Below are positions 59,565-64,000 of a DNA stretch of 64,000 nucleotides, in pieces. The stretch's first letter is position 1. Every line of letters starts with the position of its first letter. The stretch covers positions 15,825,001 to 15,889,000 of the forward strand of contig JAUCBN010000006.1 in assembly GCA_035048815.1 (NCBI GenBank), written 5' to 3'. The notes under the pieces are model-generated. The model worked only from the letters and a program-made list of their open reading frames with translations. It searched no databases and was not told where the DNA came from. Origin of the DNA: Abelmoschus esculentus (lineage: Eukaryota; Streptophyta; Magnoliopsida; Malvales; Malvaceae). The position numbers were made by a program, and so were the translations under genes.

Positions 59565-59805
59565 TCTTGCCTCAATAGTTAAGGAAATTGTTGTTATTCA
59601 TGGAGGTCATGGGTTCGAGCATTAGTATTATATCACAATGATTGAATATACTTTAAAATAAATACTACTGTAACCACTATTACCAAAAAAAATTAAAGGA
59701 ACGATTGTTGTTCTGCCAACACAGTAATTGAGCGATCAATGCGGAATGGTTGAAAGTATACTCTAAAACAGATATTACTGTAAACACTGTAGTTGATTCA
59801 AAAGA
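59565..59805 (+). mobile_element. Candidate tRNA-derived SINE (two adjacent copies)
   Basis: TTGCCTCAATAGTTAAGG (about 59567-59584) resembles a pol III A-box, and GGGTTCGAGC (59611-59620) a B-box, at plausible spacing. The body continues ATTATATCACAATGATTGA and AATACTACTGTAACCACT. A second copy of the body follows at 59705-59805 (GTAATTGAGCGATCAATG, AAAACAGATATTACTG). No poly(A) tail or duplications were defined. Confidence 0.45.
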
Positions 59806-62476
59806 ATCTTTTAATCGACTTGTTTGAATAGGTCAATAAATTAATAGATGGTAATTAAGTTACAATTATAATTAAATTCTCTTGTAATCGATATTTTTTT
59901 TATATTATTTATATTTATACATATATTTATGTGTGTATTATCGTCTGAACAAATTTTTGATGCTGTTAATGAAAACTAATTATTTATTTAATTAATTTAA
60001 TATTAACTCAGAGCTTGATTCTATATGCACATAGAATGAATGTATTTAAACCCAGGTTGCTAATACAAACTTATGCTGATTCTTAAAAAAAAACATGGTT
60101 TAAACTCTCCCTCTCCCTCCCCCATGGGAAAAGAAAATGGTTTTGTATTGCTGTCGGTCAAGTGTGTGTTATTAAATTTTTGCATCCCTTTTCTGAATGG
60201 TAACCGCAGACATCAAGTTTATACCATTAGTTTAAGTTGAATTTAAGTACGTAGACTTAGTCAGATCTCATGTGCTATACATTTGTGTAGAAATATTAAT
60301 ATTATGGTAGTTAATTAATAATAAACATTATTAATATTAATATTCAGGGGCGGTTCAAAAATTTTGGTGTTCGGTATAATTTATTAAAATGTGACTCTTA
60401 GAAGTAATTGTTCTTTTTAGGGACGCCTGCGCAGTCGTTTGTATTGCGTCCGTTCATAACATCATTAGATCTACAGAAATAATAATAATAAGAATCAATA
60501 AGATTCTATATTCAATTGTCACATTTATGTTATAATTATAACGTTTTAACCATTATAACTCATCTTTTTAAGAGTATTTTTAAAATTTTTACAATAAATT
60601 TTGAGATTAATACCAATTAATAAATATATTTTATCACATTTTTGGGTCTTCTTTTTTAAAGGCCTTGTGCGATCGCTCCTATTGCACCTGTCTAAAACAC
60701 CATATTAATATTATTCCCGGTAATTGACCATCTGTGTGAAAAGCTCTCTCTACAAGTGAAAATTATAAATTCCTAAGTCAATATTGACTTGTAAGAATAT
60801 CTTCTGAAGTATTCAAACAGTACAAGTTTGAACAAATTACACTTTAAAAGTCTCCATGGAGAATGAAACTCATCATTGCTGGGTCTAAAAAACATTCAAT
60901 TAGTATAATATGGATTAGAAGGTGGAAGTGAATGAAGAACAAGGTCACATATTATGTACATAATGGGTTGGGAGAAAAACAAATTCATGTATTTAAAAAT
61001 TGAATGAATTTTGTTATTAGGTAAACAAACTTGATTCGAATATATGTTTAATAACACGAAAACTAATATTTTAGATTATAAACATGATTCAAAAGAAAAA
61101 AAATTCAAATTCTAATTTAAAGGCTTGAAATAAAGTAGATATAAAACATAATCAAAACTTGACGATAAACAATATTAAAAAAATTATATTATAATAATAA
61201 GACATGGTGACAATATAATCGTTACCATGATTCAATTGCGAATAAAAACATTGACTGTCAAATTGTATCCAAATCCAGTTTGCAGGTCTAAAACATGAAG
61301 ATCAACAAAATAATTAGAAAAGAGTCATTTTGATCGGTCGTGGCGATATTAAATTCAACCCTAATAAAAAAATAAATAAACAATAAGTGACGAAAGGATT
61401 GATTAAGAAAAGAAAAACATATAAAAAAACAAAAGCTACATATCAAATGATAAAAAAACACATGATAAGGATAAAATTATTAAATCAACATTAAGAACTA
61501 TTACATAAAATAAATAAAAAAATATAATAAATATAAATTACAAATATTAAAATTAATATTGTTATTGGTCATAAAAAATTAAACAAAAAATAAAAGAGAG
61601 GTAAGATACGGATAGGTTTTTCTTTTAAATACTGATCTTCTGCATTTATTTTATTTTAAATTTAATGATAATATATTTTTTAAATATTATTGATATCCAA
61701 GTACCCCAACTTCATTTCAAAATAAACTTAAGATGCGGATAGGTTTATTTGCACGTACTAATATACCCTTAATTTAAATTAAAATTGATGATAATATATT
61801 TTAAAATGCATTTATAGTACGTAATAAAAATTGTGTAACTTTATTAAATATTTTAAAATTTTGGTGAATTAAATGAATTTAACCTATAAGTTTGATGACT
61901 ATTTATAGAATATACCCTTAATTTAAATTTACTTGAATCAAACTTTTATAACTTTAAAAAACATGAATAAAATTTGAATCGTAAAATAAAAATATTATAA
62001 ACCAAATTTTCAAATAATTAATTGTTTTATTTTTAAGTTTAAATCAAAATTTTAATTTTATTTATAAATATATATAAGACATTGGTATATGATTATAGAA
62101 AATCTTTTAAATCAAAATTAAGTTAGTACTATAATATTATAAATATTTATAAATAAATTTAACCAGAGAACTAAACGGTATAATTCAATTCAAATTTTAT
62201 AAATTTGATTTAATTTAAAAAATAAATAAAATTTAAATAATAAATAATATTTTATAATTGCATTAAAACTAACTCAATAGCAATACCGCATTAACCGCTC
62301 CGGAAAAACAAACTAACTGAAATTCCTGCAACAATTTCTCATTCCTGTTTATTCAGTTATGGAAGATTAAACTGTGAAAATTGAAAACATTTTGTTTATT
62401 TTTGTTGTTAATTGTCAACATTTAATTATTTATTTCAATATTGATTACAAAGAAGATGAAAGGAAGAACAAGAAGA
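59806..62476. other. Gene-free AT-rich interval with transposon relics
   Basis: At 60346-60720 sequence resembles the hAT relic of 45.1-45.7 kb (GGGGCGGTTCAAAAATTTTG start, CATTATAACTCATC, TTTTAAAGGCCTTGTGC). At 61925-62240 there is a diverged third copy of the 1-450 element. No coding sequence before the gene at 62477. Confidence 0.45.
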
Positions 62477-63139
62477 TCAACCTCTATACAATGGGGACCG
62501 TTCTTGGAAAACGAATTTGGAAACACGGCTTTGACGGAAAACCTTCATGGGACTACGGAAATACCAACCTTTACCCTTCGTAGACGGAGAAGATTTCAAA
62601 TCTACTACACCGGAATGAGACGTCACAGCCACCGATCTTGACTTCCTCATCTTCATCCTCCGTTCTTCGTCCGCCGCCATTCTCTCTTTCTCACCCTGGC
62701 GGTTTTGATGATCTTCACTCTCGTATCGCTTGCTCTTACTACCAGCTCTAAACATCGACCAAAACGACGGCGTCTTGCTCTTGCTTCCCTCTAAATCATT
62801 GCTTTCGCTCAAATTCTCAGGTTTCGATCTGAGAAACGGAATCGCCAGAGATCTGGATCGTCGAAACGCAGGTTCGCTTTCAATAAGATTCGACACTCGA
62901 CCAAAAGCGCCGACACCTGAGATATTTCCCGAAGCCGTGGTTGAGAATCGAGAGAAAGAAGAGGATGAAGAAGAAGAGCAAGAGGTTGTGATGCATGCGC
63001 AAGGACGCGCGTGGGCGCAATCGGGGCAGAGAGAAGCGAGTTTTTCTCGTAGACAAATCGGACATATTCCAGTACGGCGACGCTTGGAAGGATGCCTGGT
63101 ACACTTCCATACCTCTTCTTCCTCTTCATAAAACGCCAT
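62477..63139 (-). CDS. Uncharacterised plant protein with N-terminal Cys-rich (OCTOPUS-like) zinc-ribbon motif
   Basis: One exon, 220 residues from the ATG at 63139-63137. The frame is open 41 codons further upstream, but MAFYEEEEEVWKCTRHPSKR looks like the family start and the upstream residues are unlike it. Cysteines/histidine at 13, 16 (His), 26, 29, 38, 41, 47 and 49 in the pattern CxxH...CPICL...CPDC resemble the N-terminal CxxHP...FCPxCL motif of OCTOPUS (DUF740) proteins, without the rest of that family. A Ser run (53-61), Arg/Ser-rich patches and a basic C-terminus (KVFRQSRVSKFVFQERSPLYRG) follow. Possible membrane association or zinc binding is inference; no function is assigned. 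Confidence 0.85.
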   Translation of the reverse strand: MAFYEEEEEVWKCTRHPSKRRRTGICPICLREKLASLCPDCAHARPCACITTSCSSSSSSSFSRFSTTASGNISGVGAFGRVSNLIESEPAFRRSRSLAIPFLRSKPENLSESNDLEGSKSKTPSFWSMFRAGSKSKRYESEDHQNRQGEKERMAADEERRMKMRKSRSVAVTSHSGVVDLKSSPSTKGKGWYFRSPMKVFRQSRVSKFVFQERSPLYRG

Positions 63140-63505
63140 TATTTTCAGTGAAACTATTTCGTTTTGTAAATCGCTAGGTTCCCGCAGTTTCCTCTTTGTG
63201 GTGATGGTAAGGGTGAGGTTTTTAAAAGGAAAAGTTTTGATGGAGGCGGATGACATAACCATGGTTAACTCTAAAGCCTTGGTTTTAACCCTAGTTAGAT
63301 TAGATACAACTTTCTTCTTCCGTAGCTTTTGTTTCCTTATTAGACAGTTAGGCGGCGTCGATGGGTATGCTTTAGTAGACTGGAACTAAACGATGCGTTT
63401 TGGATTTTGATACCAACTGCCCAGGGATTTAGCAGTTATTCACGAGAATGCCATTGAGTGGTCTTGTGGAGAGCTATACGTTTAGCCATGCTATCTTCGC
63501 TAAGG
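63140..63505. other. Upstream region of the Cys-rich gene
   Basis: Balanced composition, likely leader and promoter of the leftward gene. No clear core element was picked out. Confidence 0.35.
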
Positions 63506-63509
63506 CACA

Positions 63510-63544
63510 TCTGGGTCTGGGTCTGGGTCTGGGTCTGGGTCTGG
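63510..63544 (+). repeat. TCTGGG hexamer tandem repeat
   Basis: Almost six copies of TCTGGG in a row, perfect. Five GGG runs separated by TCT meet the usual pattern for an intramolecular G-quadruplex on the plus strand. It lies about 370 bases upstream of the start codon of the leftward gene. Confidence 0.9.
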
Positions 63545-64000
63545 AGGTGTACCCCTTCAGACAAATCCTATAACTGACAGGTCTATCACCATTTTAATAT
63601 GCAGTCTTGGACATTAACTCCGCACCCATTTTTTCCTGCAAGTGTTTGAGATAAAAAAAGGAGACAAGGTTAGGGTAGAGGCGTAGAGCAAGTAGACCTG
63701 TAAGTCATCCTCCTAAGGAGGCGTTCCACAGTGCTTAGGCCTCACAGAGTTACTTACTGAGCTTTGAAATAATGTCAATCAATTTTCTTTTTACTTTGAA
63801 TCTTTTGAGCTATAAGTTTTTCTTATATAGAGTTGGACAGGTAATATTTTGTTGTGAAACTTTTAAGTTATAGGTTCTTTATATATAAAACATTTTGTTT
63901 TGAATCTTTTGAACTAGAAGTTCTTCCTATATACAACTTGATGGATTCTTTTTGATATAGAACCTTTTTAAGGTCTTTAAATTACGAGTCATTTTAATAT
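63545..64000. repeat. Spacer ending in degenerate tandem repeat
   Basis: From about 63790 the text TTTGAATCTTTTGAGCTATAAG recurs as GTGAAACTTTTAAGTTATAGG, TTTGAATCTTTTGAACTAGAAG and TATAGAACCTTTTTAAGG at roughly 45-65 base spacing. Each is followed by TTCTTTATATA or a similar string. A short CCTCCTAAGGAGG palindrome is at 63709-63721. No gene; the array runs off the window. Confidence 0.5.

Noticed and set aside
59548..59570. AGATTCGAGCACAAACT, similar to miR403.
   Set aside because: It has several mismatches, no hairpin, and sits at the head of a repeat.
62730..63131. Plus-strand open frame of 133 codons opposite the Cys-rich gene.
   Set aside because: It is a shadow frame, whereas the minus-strand product has a coherent Cys motif.

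Overview
The window is nuclear DNA from a flowering plant, almost certainly a eudicot. It is strongly AT-rich between genes. Genes have GT-AG introns, and every recognisable protein belongs to a plant family (AHL, MYC2, LEA_1, QALGGH zinc finger, chloroplast CPBP protease). A malvid such as cotton or a relative would fit the protein sequences, but that is an impression and was not searched.

I support eight protein-coding genes. In order: a group-1 LEA protein with one intron (+, 1603-2061); a clade-B AT-hook/PPC protein with five exons (+, 3779-7035); a clade-A intronless AT-hook/PPC protein (-, 10600-11454), convergent with the previous gene; a single-finger QALGGH/EAR repressor (+, 29907-30515); a nine-exon chloroplast-type CPBP (CAAX-like) protease resembling SNOWY COTYLEDON4 (-, 36924-39510); a four-exon plant protein of unknown function, 182 aa (+, 43864-44682); an intronless, full-length MYC2-type bHLH regulator (-, 47756-49738); and an intronless small protein with a Cys-rich N-terminus resembling the OCTOPUS-type zinc ribbon (-, 62477-63139). 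Five of the eight are predicted nuclear regulators or DNA-binding proteins, or stress-response proteins. LEA (ABA/dehydration) and MYC2 (jasmonate/ABA) suggest stress biology, but nothing shows the genes act as one pathway.

The rest, about 80 percent of the window, is a graveyard of small non-autonomous DNA transposons. By reading termini and flanking duplications I separated these groups. (1) A Mutator-type MITE of about 235-260 bp, with GGGT...ACCC ends, 9-bp target duplications and a telomere-like (TTTAGGG-rich) interior, in about a dozen copies. (2) A MITE of about 180-250 bp with ATTATATCATGGGT-like ends and 10-bp duplications. (3) Long fold-back elements with 9-10 bp duplications. (4) hAT-type elements with TAGGG(G/A)TG-like ends and 8-bp duplications, plus a relic of a hAT transposase dimerisation domain. 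(5) A candidate tRNA-derived SINE.

The most unusual signal is architectural. In two unrelated MITE families, two copies sit side by side, each flanked by the same target duplication. In one case the pair lies inside an older copy of the same family (50132-50880). No CRISPR array, rRNA, confident tRNA or confident miRNA gene was found.
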